Shown here piece after piece: positions 16,969 to 24,738 of a DNA stretch of 64,000 bases. Positions within the stretch are counted from its first letter, which is position 1. The number at the start of each line of letters is the position of its first letter. The DNA lies in NCBI GenBank assembly GCA_023439185.1, contig JAEXOR010000056.1, positions 20,381 to 84,380 of the forward strand. Direction: 5' to 3'. The stretch is from Bacillota bacterium (GTDB lineage: Bacteria > Bacillota > Desulfotomaculia > Desulfotomaculales > Desulfallaceae). Made by a program: the position numbers and the translations under genes. The notes under the pieces are model-generated. The model made no database searches and was not told where the DNA came from. It saw nothing but the letters and a program-made list of their open reading frames with translations.

Positions 16969-19583
16969 ATATTATCAATGCTTTAACGCTTCGTCATCTG
17001 AAGCTGAACAAAAAACGCACGATTGTGACCATCATCGGTGTCATTATTTCGGTTGCCATGATTACGGCGGTCGCCACCTTTGTGACATCTTTTTTGAGTA
17101 TGATGCAGCGAGTTGTGATAGGGGACACGGGCAATTGGCATGTGCTGTATAAGGATGTGGCCATCCAAAAGGCGGATGCGGTAATAAGCGATAAAAACAC
17201 AGCCACGGCGGCACTGGGCAAGGATATCGGGTATGCGCTGCTTGACGGATCGAAAAACGAGGATAAGCCTTATCTTTTTATCAAAGCATTTAATCCGCAG
17301 GGCTTTAAAAACTTTAATTTAAACTTAATCGAGGGCCGCTTTCCCAAAAATGCAAACGAAATCGTAATATCCTCCCAAATTATCGAAAATGCGGGTGTGG
17401 TATATAAAGTTGGTGACGTCCTTAAATTGAATGTGGGCGGGCGTTATCTGGATGGGCAGGAGAATTCACTTGGACAGGATGCGGGTTTTGTTGATTCAAA
17501 CACTGAGCACCGCGGGGAAAGGTTGATTGCCAAATCTGCAAAAGAATACACTATCACAGGCATTATCAGCAGGCCGGGCTTTGAACCGTATTGGGCGCCG
17601 GGCTATACGGTAATCGCTTATTTGGATCAAAATGAACTTGCTTCCGCCGGCGCCGTTGATATAGCCGTTGCTTTGAAAAGTGTACCGGGAAGCCTGTATC
17701 AAAAGTCAGATGAACTTGCCAAAAATGCCGGCATCTCAAACGAGGGCATCATCTATAATCGCGAGCTTTTACGTTACCATGGAGTTATCTCGGACGATAA
17801 TTTGCTGTCAACATTATATAACCTTGCGGCTGTTGTGTTGGTTTTGATCATGGTCGGGTCCGTTTCCCTGATCTATAATGCTTTTGCAATTTCCATATCG
17901 GAGCGCAGCCGCCATTTAGGTATGCTGGCAAGTATCGGCGCCACTAAAAAGCAAAAACGAAATTCTGTATTTTTTGAGGGCCTGGTTGTCGGAGTGATCG
18001 GGATTCCTGCCGGCATTATTACAGGGACATTAGGAATGGGCTTAACCTTTATTTTGGTGCAGCCTTTGCTTGGGGCCATCAGCGGCACCCAGAAGCTAAC
18101 GCTGGTAACCCCGCCCGCCGCAATTCTACTGGCTGTGCTGCTTTCGATAATTATTATTTTTATATCGGCTTATATTCCCGCCAGCCGGGCGTCAAAAATA
18201 TCGCCCATTGATGCGATACGTCAAGCGCGGGATATTAAGCTTACGGGCGGGGCTGTTAAAACCTCTAAATTGACGCGCCTTATATTTGGTTTTGAGGCGG
18301 AGCTGGCGCTGAAGAATTTGAAGCGTAACAGGCGCAGGTATCTAGCCACTATTTTTTCGCTGGTGCTTAGTATTGTCCTGTTTTTGTCTGTTTCATCGCT
18401 ATCGCTGCTAACTCAAAAATCAGCGGAGCTTGCCAAACGCAATATTCCTTACGATGTTCAGGTATTTGTAGCATCATCCGCCACGGCGCAGGAGAAAAAG
18501 GACTTTTATCATGCCATAACCGGGATGGAGTATGCCGATGTAAGTGTTATTGAACAAACGATGCAAGCTGTACTGAACGCCGACGGCCAGTTGCTTCCGG
18601 ATAAGGTTAAATCGGCCATTGAACCGAATTATAAAGAGCTGAACATTAAAACATATGATATCGCTTTCGATATCACAGCGATTGATGAGGCGGCCCTTAC
18701 CAGATACGCGAAAGAGCTTGGCATAGATGTCGTGCTATTAAAAGATACGGTAAATCCCAAAGGCATACTGGTTAATACTGTGGATGTAAATATGGATCAT
18801 AAATATAGGCGGTTAAATCAGTTTAATATTAAAGCGGGAGACAAGTTGAAATTAACTCACCGGACAGATAATGAACCGGATGCATTGAACAATATATTTG
18901 AGGTGGCGGCACTTGCGGACAAGACACCGATTGGCGAAACAGCGCTAAGAAACCCGTCGCAAGCAATGTTTATCGTATCGGAGGAAGTGTTCGCCGCTAT
19001 GGAAGCCGGGCTGCCGGAAAAATACGCCGGTACAAATATGGTAGATATGCTGATTAAAAGCTCTAATCCCGCCAGGCTTGTTGAAAACATCAATGAATAC
19101 CAAAGGCATACCTCGATAGCCAATGTGAATATCTTTGATGTTGCTAAAGCGGATCAAGACAGTAAACGGTTTTTTATATTTATCGGGATCTTCTTTTACG
19201 GCTTTGTAGCCCTGATTACTGCTATTTGTGTGGCGAATATTTTTAATACCGTTTCCACCAGTATAGCACTTCGCAAGCGAGAATTTGGCATGCTCAAATC
19301 AATTGGCATGACGCCTGAGGGCTTTAATAAAATGATTAATTATGAAAGTTTGTTTTATGGTCTAAAGGCTCTGCTTTATGGCTTGCCGGTTAGTTTTGTG
19401 ATGATGTATTTGATGCACAATGTTTTGGGCAACTCATTTGAATCAGCATTTACTGTTCCTTGGGCCAGCGTTTTGGCGGCCATAGTGGTGGTGTTTTTAA
19501 TTGTTGGTTCGACCATGCTGTATGCCAGCTCAAAGATTAAGCATGAGAATATTATTGACGTGCTTAAAGAGGAGAATATTTAA
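16965..19583 (+). CDS. FtsX-like ABC transporter permease
   Basis: An 872-residue permease with two repeats of one transmembrane helix, a large external domain of about 200-250 residues, and three helices. The first FtsX-type core is near residues 280-420 (LYNLAAVVLVLIMVGSVSLIYNAF, RSRHLGMLASIGATKKQ) and the second near 725-865 (IALRKREFGMLKSIGMT). The internal soluble domains lack obvious known motifs. With the upstream kinase, regulator and ATPase it forms a self-contained export or resistance module (inference: antimicrobial peptide or envelope stress). Codon and base use here is more AT-rich than in flanking core genes. Confidence 0.9.
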   Translation: MNIINALTLRHLKLNKKRTIVTIIGVIISVAMITAVATFVTSFLSMMQRVVIGDTGNWHVLYKDVAIQKADAVISDKNTATAALGKDIGYALLDGSKNEDKPYLFIKAFNPQGFKNFNLNLIEGRFPKNANEIVISSQIIENAGVVYKVGDVLKLNVGGRYLDGQENSLGQDAGFVDSNTEHRGERLIAKSAKEYTITGIISRPGFEPYWAPGYTVIAYLDQNELASAGAVDIAVALKSVPGSLYQKSDELAKNAGISNEGIIYNRELLRYHGVISDDNLLSTLYNLAAVVLVLIMVGSVSLIYNAFAISISERSRHLGMLASIGATKKQKRNSVFFEGLVVGVIGIPAGIITGTLGMGLTFILVQPLLGAISGTQKLTLVTPPAAILLAVLLSIIIIFISAYIPASRASKISPIDAIRQARDIKLTGGAVKTSKLTRLIFGFEAELALKNLKRNRRRYLATIFSLVLSIVLFLSVSSLSLLTQKSAELAKRNIPYDVQVFVASSATAQEKKDFYHAITGMEYADVSVIEQTMQAVLNADGQLLPDKVKSAIEPNYKELNIKTYDIAFDITAIDEAALTRYAKELGIDVVLLKDTVNPKGILVNTVDVNMDHKYRRLNQFNIKAGDKLKLTHRTDNEPDALNNIFEVAALADKTPIGETALRNPSQAMFIVSEEVFAAMEAGLPEKYAGTNMVDMLIKSSNPARLVENINEYQRHTSIANVNIFDVAKADQDSKRFFIFIGIFFYGFVALITAICVANIFNTVSTSIALRKREFGMLKSIGMTPEGFNKMINYESLFYGLKALLYGLPVSFVMMYLMHNVLGNSFESAFTVPWASVLAAIVVVFLIVGSTMLYASSKIKHENIIDVLKEENI

Positions 19584-19661
19584 AAAAACAATTTTTCAGC
19601 TGCCAAGCGTGTTGACCTGGTCGGTAAAACAATCAAATTTTTTACTTTTGGTCAACTTTTC

Positions 19662-19690
19662 TTGCCGCGGGCGTGGTTATATGCTATAAT
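19662..19690 (+). promoter_or_regulatory. Promoter of rpsF-ssb-rpsR
   Basis: TTGCCG (19662-19667) and a perfect TATAAT (19685-19690) are separated by 17 bp. The leader before rpsF is about 105 nt. Confidence 0.75.
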
Positions 19691-19718
19691 TTGTTAGCCA
19701 AAAAATGCATAATTGATT

Positions 19719-19775
19719 GGCCTACCCTGCTCTACAGGCCGTGTTTGCCGGGCAAACGCCGCCATAAGTAGGGCC
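19719..19775 (+). ncRNA. Candidate S6:S18 ribosomal-protein leader structure
   Basis: GGCCTAC (19719-19725) can pair with GTAGGGCC (19768-19775, one bulge), enclosing a hairpin GTTTGCC/GGCAAAC (19743-19757). Many bacteria have a conserved leader upstream of rpsF bound by S6:S18 for feedback control. Position and two-helix layout agree, but the conserved internal loop was not verified. Confidence 0.4.
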
Positions 19776-19803
19776 TTATGTCCACAGGGAGGAGGTGAGC
19801 ATC

Positions 19804-20091
19804 GTGCGCGGGTACGAGCTGGTTGTTATTATCAGGGCCGACCTGGACGATGAAGCAACCGAGGCGGTAATTGAAAAGGTACGGTCCATGATTGAGAACA
19901 ACGGCGGGGAAGTCGCCAAGATTGACAAGTGGGGCAAACGCAGATTGGCCTACGAAATCAAAGACTTGCGTGACGGTTTCTACGTTGTAATCAATTTCAA
20001 GGGCGAAACCGCCGTGTCGGCTGAGCTCGATCGGGTACTGAAAATTACCGATCCGGTGTTGCGGCACATGATTGTGCGTGAGGAAGAGTAA
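19804..20091 (+). CDS. rpsF: 30S ribosomal protein S6
   Basis: A 95-residue S6 protein, which binds 16S rRNA together with S18. It begins RGYELVVIIRADLDDEATEAVIEKVRSMIENNGGEV and contains the family motif KWGKRRLAYEIKDLRDGFYVVINF. GTG 19804 is chosen: GGAGG at 19791-19795 is correctly spaced and the length equals the usual 95 residues; a GTG at 19795 overlaps the ribosome site. It is the first gene of rpsF-ssb-rpsR. Confidence 0.96.
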   Translation: MRGYELVVIIRADLDDEATEAVIEKVRSMIENNGGEVAKIDKWGKRRLAYEIKDLRDGFYVVINFKGETAVSAELDRVLKITDPVLRHMIVREEE

Positions 20092-20092
20092 A

Positions 20093-20178
20093 CTAGTGCC
20101 TTGAAAGTCTTAAAAAGTTATATACCGGGTGATAGATTAAGTTTAGTTGCTACAAAAACCGTTTTGAGGCGGCACTAG
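20093..20178. repeat. Short element with 8-bp inverted ends between rpsF and ssb
   Basis: CTAGTGCC (20093-20100) and GGCACTAG (20171-20178) are perfect inverted repeats bounding about 86 bp without a gene. It may be a small insertion element or an mRNA stem inside the operon. Confidence 0.35.
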
Positions 20179-20245
20179 GATCAACAACCGTGCAGCGAAT
20201 ACAACCGCTGGACAAATAAAAAACGCTCAAGGCGGTGAAAAATTA

Positions 20246-20662
20246 ATGTTAAATAAGGTAATTTTGATTGGACGGTTAACCAAGGATCCTGAATTGCGGT
20301 ATACGCCAAGCGGTGCGCCTGTAGCCAGTTTTACCCTGGCGGTTGACCGCAATTTTACCACCAAGCAGGGTGAAAGGGAAACCGATTTCATTAACATTGT
20401 AGTCTGGCAAAAACTGGCGGAAACCTGCGCCAATCACCTTGGCAAGGGCAGACTGGTGGCGGTGGACGGCAGGCTTCAGGTGCGCACCTACGACGACAAC
20501 CAGGGCAACCGGCGCTGGATCACCGAGGTTGTGGCCAACGAGGTCCGCTTTTTGGACTGGCCCAAGGACGGCCGGGAAGCGCCGCCCGGCAGCGGAGCCA
20601 AGGCCGGCGGAGAAGGATTTGCCAGCGAGATTAGTTTTAACGAGGAGGAAATACCTTTTTAA
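20246..20662 (+). CDS. ssb: Single-stranded DNA-binding protein
   Basis: A 138-residue SSB. The OB fold reads MLNKVILIGRLTKDPELRYTPSGAPVASFTLAVDRNF, with FINIVVWQKLAETCANHLGKGRLVAVDGRLQVRTYDD. The linker is short and glycine-rich, and the acidic tip ends EEEIPF, the partner-docking tail. The position between rpsF and rpsR is standard. The ATG is preceded by AAGGCGGTG. Confidence 0.96.
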   Translation: MLNKVILIGRLTKDPELRYTPSGAPVASFTLAVDRNFTTKQGERETDFINIVVWQKLAETCANHLGKGRLVAVDGRLQVRTYDDNQGNRRWITEVVANEVRFLDWPKDGREAPPGSGAKAGGEGFASEISFNEEEIPF

Positions 20663-20677
20663 GGGGTGTAATTCAGT

Positions 20678-20908
20678 ATGAGACGTGAACGCGGTCGCCG
20701 GGGCAAGAAAAGAATCTGCAGTTTTTGCGTGGATAAAATGCAAGCTGTAGATTACAAGGATGTGCCCCGGTTAAAAAAATATATCACTGAGCGGGGTAAA
20801 ATATTGCCTCGCCGCATTTCCGGCAACTGCGCCCGGCATCAGCGGATGATGACGCTGGCCATCAAACGGGCCCGCAACATCGCGCTATTGCCGTTTACAC
20901 TGGAGTAA
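20678..20908 (+). CDS. rpsR: 30S ribosomal protein S18
   Basis: A 76-residue S18. It has CSFCVDK near residue 14 together with NCARHQ near residue 50, so the zinc-type cysteines appear to be kept. Other family marks are YKDVPRLKKYITERGKILPRRISGNCARHQRMMTLAIKRARNIALLPF. It lies 15 bp after ssb and is followed by a hairpin terminator at 20953-20990. Confidence 0.97.
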   Translation: MRRERGRRGKKRICSFCVDKMQAVDYKDVPRLKKYITERGKILPRRISGNCARHQRMMTLAIKRARNIALLPFTLE

Positions 20909-20928
20909 GTTCGACCCATTCATAAAGG

Positions 20929-20990
20929 AGCGGACTTTTCGAACGTCCGCTTAAGGCAGGGGCATGTCGGCACCCTGCCTTTATTACTTT
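20929..20990 (+). terminator. Tandem hairpins after rpsR
   Basis: AGCGGAC (20929-20935) pairs with GTCCGCT (20945-20951). Directly after, AAGGCAGGG (20953-20961) pairs with CCCTGCCTT (20973-20981), followed by TATTACTTT. The second hairpin is the likely terminator of the rpsF operon. Confidence 0.7.
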
Positions 20991-21151
20991 CTGGCATTCG
21001 GAGCAACAAATAACAAGGCCGGTTAGACGCCGGGGGGAAGGAATACACGTAGGTGTGCAGAAATATAGAACAGTTTGGACAGTTAAAAGTCCAAAATCCA
21101 AAGTTGCGCTGGTGATTGACTTTCGACTGATATATATTTTGAGGTGATTTC

Positions 21152-22105
21152 TTGTTGTCGGCGGACAAGTACCCCGCTTATTTTGAAATTCCGGCCATAG
21201 CCGCGGTTACAGTGCTGATTGGTTTGCTGTCCCTGATGCTGCCGTTGTTTTTTCTGGCCATCATGGTATTGCCTTTGCCCATGGTTTATCTGATTGTTAA
21301 AAGGGATCTCGGCCAGGGCATTATGGCGCTGGCCATTGCCGCCATACTTTTTTTGCTGGCCGTTGGCAATGCGCCGCTGGTGTTACTGCTGCTCTTGCAT
21401 ATCGGGCCGCCGGCGGTGGTAATCGGGCTATTGATCAAAAACAGGGTTTCCGTGGTCCGGAGTATTAACGCGTTATTTTTCCTGACGCTGGCGGTGGCCG
21501 GCATCAATATCGCCTATTTATACGCCACCGGAGTTTCCGGGTTCGACAACACCGCCGGGGAATTGCATGCGGCGGTTGAGCAAATGTCCGGGCGGTATCT
21601 GGGCGGCGAAATCGATGCGGACGAACAGCAGCGGTTGACACAGATTACCGAACAGATGGCCCGCCTGGCCTGGCTGTTTCTGCCCGGCAGTGTGATTGTA
21701 TGGACTTATACGGCTATACTGGGCACTTTTTTTATTGGCCGGCGGCTGCTGGGGCGCCTGGGTTACGCCGTTTCCGAAGGAATTCCCTTTTCCCGCTGGC
21801 GTCTCCCCTGGTATTCCATCTGGCTGGCGATTGCCGGTCTGGCCCTGACGCTGGCGGGGGAGGAGTTTTCCGTCACCTGGGCGGCGGTGCTGGGTAAAAA
21901 CATCCTTTTTGTATCCGCGTTTATTTTCTTTGTGCTTGGTATATCCGTAACGGCGTATTTATTCCAGGTGTGGAAAATGGCGCGGATTGTGAAGATTATT
22001 ATAGCCGTTATAATAGTGTTGTACCTGCCCTTTGTCATCCTGGCTCTCGGGCTGGCCGATCCTGTCGCCAACCTGCGCCGGCTGCCCGGAGAAGTAAATG
22101 AGTAA
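21152..22105 (+). CDS. YybS-like DUF2232 membrane protein
   Basis: A 317-residue protein with about eight membrane helices matching the DUF2232/YybS family, of unknown role. It starts YFEIPAIAAVTVLIGLLSLMLPLFFLAIMVLPLPMVYLIVKRD and has the LPGSVIVWTYTAILGTFFIGRRLLGRLGY segment. It is TTG-initiated behind GAGGTGA. In Bacillus yybS is followed by gdpP (yybT) and rplI; here rplI follows after 26 bp and gdpP is missing from this place. Confidence 0.85.
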   Translation: MLSADKYPAYFEIPAIAAVTVLIGLLSLMLPLFFLAIMVLPLPMVYLIVKRDLGQGIMALAIAAILFLLAVGNAPLVLLLLLHIGPPAVVIGLLIKNRVSVVRSINALFFLTLAVAGINIAYLYATGVSGFDNTAGELHAAVEQMSGRYLGGEIDADEQQRLTQITEQMARLAWLFLPGSVIVWTYTAILGTFFIGRRLLGRLGYAVSEGIPFSRWRLPWYSIWLAIAGLALTLAGEEFSVTWAAVLGKNILFVSAFIFFVLGISVTAYLFQVWKMARIVKIIIAVIIVLYLPFVILALGLADPVANLRRLPGEVNE

Positions 22106-22131
22106 TGCTCCAACCAGGGAGGTTGATATAA

Positions 22132-22578
22132 ATGCGGGTAATATTGCTGGAAGACGTAAAAAAAACCGGTAAAAAAGGCGACGTATTGAACGTGGCCGAA
22201 GGGTACGCCCGGAATTTTCTGCTCCCCAGGGGACTGGCCGTTGAAGCCACCCGGGGCAAAATCAATGAACTGGACCGGCAAAACCAAATTAAGGCCGACA
22301 AACAAAAGAAGGCTGAAGAGGACGCGCGGCAGCTTAGTCGGCGCATGGAAGGCCTTAAGGTGGCCATGACCGCCAGGGTGGGCGAAGCCGGCAAATTATT
22401 CGGGGCGATCAGCAGTAAGGACATTGTCGACGCGGTCAAGAAACAGCATGGCTTCAGCGTGGACAAGAAAAAGGTATTACTTGACGCACCCATTAAAACG
22501 CTGGGTGCGCATGATGTGGCGGTTAAACTTCATCCGCAGGTGCAGGTGAACATTATCGTTGAAGTAACGGCGGAATAA
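22132..22578 (+). CDS. rplI: 50S ribosomal protein L9
   Basis: A 148-residue L9. The N-terminal rRNA-binding domain reads MRVILLEDVKKTGKKGDVLNVAEGYARNFLLPRGLAVEAT, the long central helix is charged (ELDRQNQIKADKQKKAEEDARQL), and the C-terminal domain has LFGAISSKDIVDAV and IKTLGAHDVAVKLHPQV. Length and domain order are normal. AGGGAGG precedes the ATG. Confidence 0.97.
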   Translation: MRVILLEDVKKTGKKGDVLNVAEGYARNFLLPRGLAVEATRGKINELDRQNQIKADKQKKAEEDARQLSRRMEGLKVAMTARVGEAGKLFGAISSKDIVDAVKKQHGFSVDKKKVLLDAPIKTLGAHDVAVKLHPQVQVNIIVEVTAE

Positions 22579-22661
22579 TATCGGTTGTAAATAAAGCCTG
22601 TTTACCGGTTATGTTCCGGCGGGTTTGTCCAGGCCGGCGCTGAAAGGAGCAGCATAAACCA

Positions 22662-24593
22662 ATGAAAAGCTTTCTCGACAAAATCAAAGCCCCAAGCGAA
22701 CCGGACCCCTTGTTTTTAGAGCAGGACCAGTTGCTGAGACAGGTTAACTCATTATTTAATGTATTAACAGACATTTACGGCTCGGATAAGATCGTGCTGC
22801 GGGCGGGTAAACTGAACGTTTTGCAGATGATGCGTTCGGAGTACCTGCCCGAGCGGGTGCTGGCCCTGCAGAAACTGGTTTTTGAGGATCCCACGCTGGA
22901 TGCCGTTCCTGAACCGGACAAACTGCCGGAACTGCTGGATGAGATTGAAGATGAGATCGCCGATATTATTGCCCGGCGCATGGTGGAGGACGATCTGGAC
23001 AAAAAAATTAACGAGCGCCTGCAGCAGCGGCACGAAGATTATGTGCAGGAAATCAAAATGCAGATCGTCAAGGAAAACACCGGCTCGGAAAATGCCCAGA
23101 CCCTTAAAAAACTGGCTATTCTGGAAAAGCTGGAGCAAAAGAGCCTGGTCAGCTCGGCGATGGATGTGCTGAGGCCCGCCAGCATTCAAGAGATTGTGGG
23201 CCAGGAACAACCGGTGCGGGCGCTGCTGTCCAAACTGGCCTCACCGTTTCCGCAGCACATTTTGCTTTACGGGCCGCCCGGGGTGGGTAAAACCACCGCC
23301 GCCAGGCTGGCCCTGGAAGCGGCCCGGGCCACCGCTTACAGCCCCTTTGAGCCCGAAGCGCCATTCGTGGAGGTAAACGGCACCACATTGCGCTGGGATC
23401 CCCGTGAAGTGACCAACCCGCTGCTGGGTTCGGTGCATGATCCGATCTACCAGGGGGCGCGGCGGGACCTGGCCGACACCGGGATCCCGGAACCCAAACC
23501 CGGGTTGGTCACCGACGCCCACGGCGGGGTGCTGTTCATCGACGAGGTGGGGGAAATGGATCCCATTTTGCAGAACAAACTGCTTAAAGTGCTGGAAGAT
23601 AAAAGGGTTTTTTTTGAATCGTCTTACTATGATCCGTCTGAAACCAATATCCCCCAGTATATTAAAAAGCTTTTTGAAGAAGGAGCTCCCGCGGATTTCA
23701 TCCTCATCGGCGCCACCACCAGGGAACCGGAAGAGATTAACCCGGCCATTCGCAGCCGGTGCGCGGAGATTTTTTTCGATCCCCTGACTCCGCAGGATAT
23801 CCGCGCCATTGTCATTCAGGCCGCTAAAAAACTGGCGGTATCCATGGAAGAAGGCGTGGAAAGCGTGATTGCCGAGTACACCATCGAAGGCCGCAAGGCG
23901 GTAAGCATACTGGCCGACGCCTTCGCGCTGGCCTGCCGGCGGTCGGGCGGCAGGCAGGGCGCTTCCATCGCCATGGTGGATATTTATGAAGTGATCCAGG
24001 TCAGCCGTCTGACCCCCTATGTAACCAGGCGGGCCTCGCCAAACGGTGAAGTGGGCCGGATTTTCGGCCTGGGCGTGGCGGGTTTTTTGGGTTCGGCGCT
24101 GGAGATTGAGGCGGTTGTTTTCCCGGCCCGCCGGGAAGGCGGCGGGGTAATCAGGTTTAACGAAACCGCCGGCAGCATGGCCAGGGATTCGGTATTCAAC
24201 GCCGCTTCGGTGCTGCGCAAGCTCACCGGCCGGGATTTGCATGAATTTGACGTGCACGTCAACGTTGTGGGCGGCGGCCGCATCGACGGACCGTCGGCGG
24301 GGGTGGCCATATGCCTGGCCCTGTACAGCGCGTTGGAAGACCGCGCTATTCCGCAAAACATTGCTGTCACCGGCGAGCTTTCCATCCAGGGCCTGATCCG
24401 GGCGGTGGGCGGGGTGCCGGAGAAAATATACGGGGCCAAACAGTGTGGCATAGAAACGGTGTTTGTGCCTCAGGAGAATGAAAAGGATATCCCGGGCGAC
24501 ACCCGGGGCATTAAAGTGATCACGGTGCAGAACGTGGAAGAGATCATCAGTCATATTTTCCCCGCCGCTTCTGATGCCGCTGTTACAAACTGA
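22662..24593 (+). CDS. lonC: Lon-family ATP-dependent protease LonC
   Basis: A 643-residue AAA+ serine protease of the LonB/LonC type found in endospore formers. The N-terminal region is a helical segment without the classic Lon substrate domain. Walker A GPPGVGKTT lies near residue 205 and Walker B VLFIDEVGEM near 290. The C-terminal protease domain has the catalytic serine in GRIDGPSAGVAICLAL and lysine in GGVPEKIYGAKQCGIE. Its position between rplI and dnaB is the usual one in Peptococcaceae-like genomes (recalled, not searched). The role is probably regulated proteolysis in sporulation. Confidence 0.9.
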   Translation: MKSFLDKIKAPSEPDPLFLEQDQLLRQVNSLFNVLTDIYGSDKIVLRAGKLNVLQMMRSEYLPERVLALQKLVFEDPTLDAVPEPDKLPELLDEIEDEIADIIARRMVEDDLDKKINERLQQRHEDYVQEIKMQIVKENTGSENAQTLKKLAILEKLEQKSLVSSAMDVLRPASIQEIVGQEQPVRALLSKLASPFPQHILLYGPPGVGKTTAARLALEAARATAYSPFEPEAPFVEVNGTTLRWDPREVTNPLLGSVHDPIYQGARRDLADTGIPEPKPGLVTDAHGGVLFIDEVGEMDPILQNKLLKVLEDKRVFFESSYYDPSETNIPQYIKKLFEEGAPADFILIGATTREPEEINPAIRSRCAEIFFDPLTPQDIRAIVIQAAKKLAVSMEEGVESVIAEYTIEGRKAVSILADAFALACRRSGGRQGASIAMVDIYEVIQVSRLTPYVTRRASPNGEVGRIFGLGVAGFLGSALEIEAVVFPARREGGGVIRFNETAGSMARDSVFNAASVLRKLTGRDLHEFDVHVNVVGGGRIDGPSAGVAICLALYSALEDRAIPQNIAVTGELSIQGLIRAVGGVPEKIYGAKQCGIETVFVPQENEKDIPGDTRGIKVITVQNVEEIISHIFPAASDAAVTN

Positions 24594-24675
24594 TTTGTTT
24601 TTTGAAAGGAACAACAACAGGAACTGCAGCTGGAAGCCGACTTGATAAGAATTCTTAATACGGTTAAATTGTTCC

Positions 24676-24719
24676 CGTATTCTGACTCTGCGACTTCCGA
24701 CTCCTGACTCCTGTTCTCA
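24676..24719. repeat. CTGACTC-type degenerate repeat before dnaB
   Basis: The sequence is built from CTGACTCtgcgacttC-CGACTCCTGACTCCTG units, the reverse complement style of the CAGGAGTCAG strings at 11304 and the GTCAG tract at 37998-38058. It fills much of the 145-bp lonC-dnaB gap. Confidence 0.45.
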
Positions 24720-24738
24720 CGGGCAGGTGAACAAATTC

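Noticed and set aside
23241..24617. 458-residue open frame on the minus strand opposite lonC
   Set aside because: Lies fully antisense to a strongly recognised protease; its translation has no domain and reflects GC-rich codon use of lonC.
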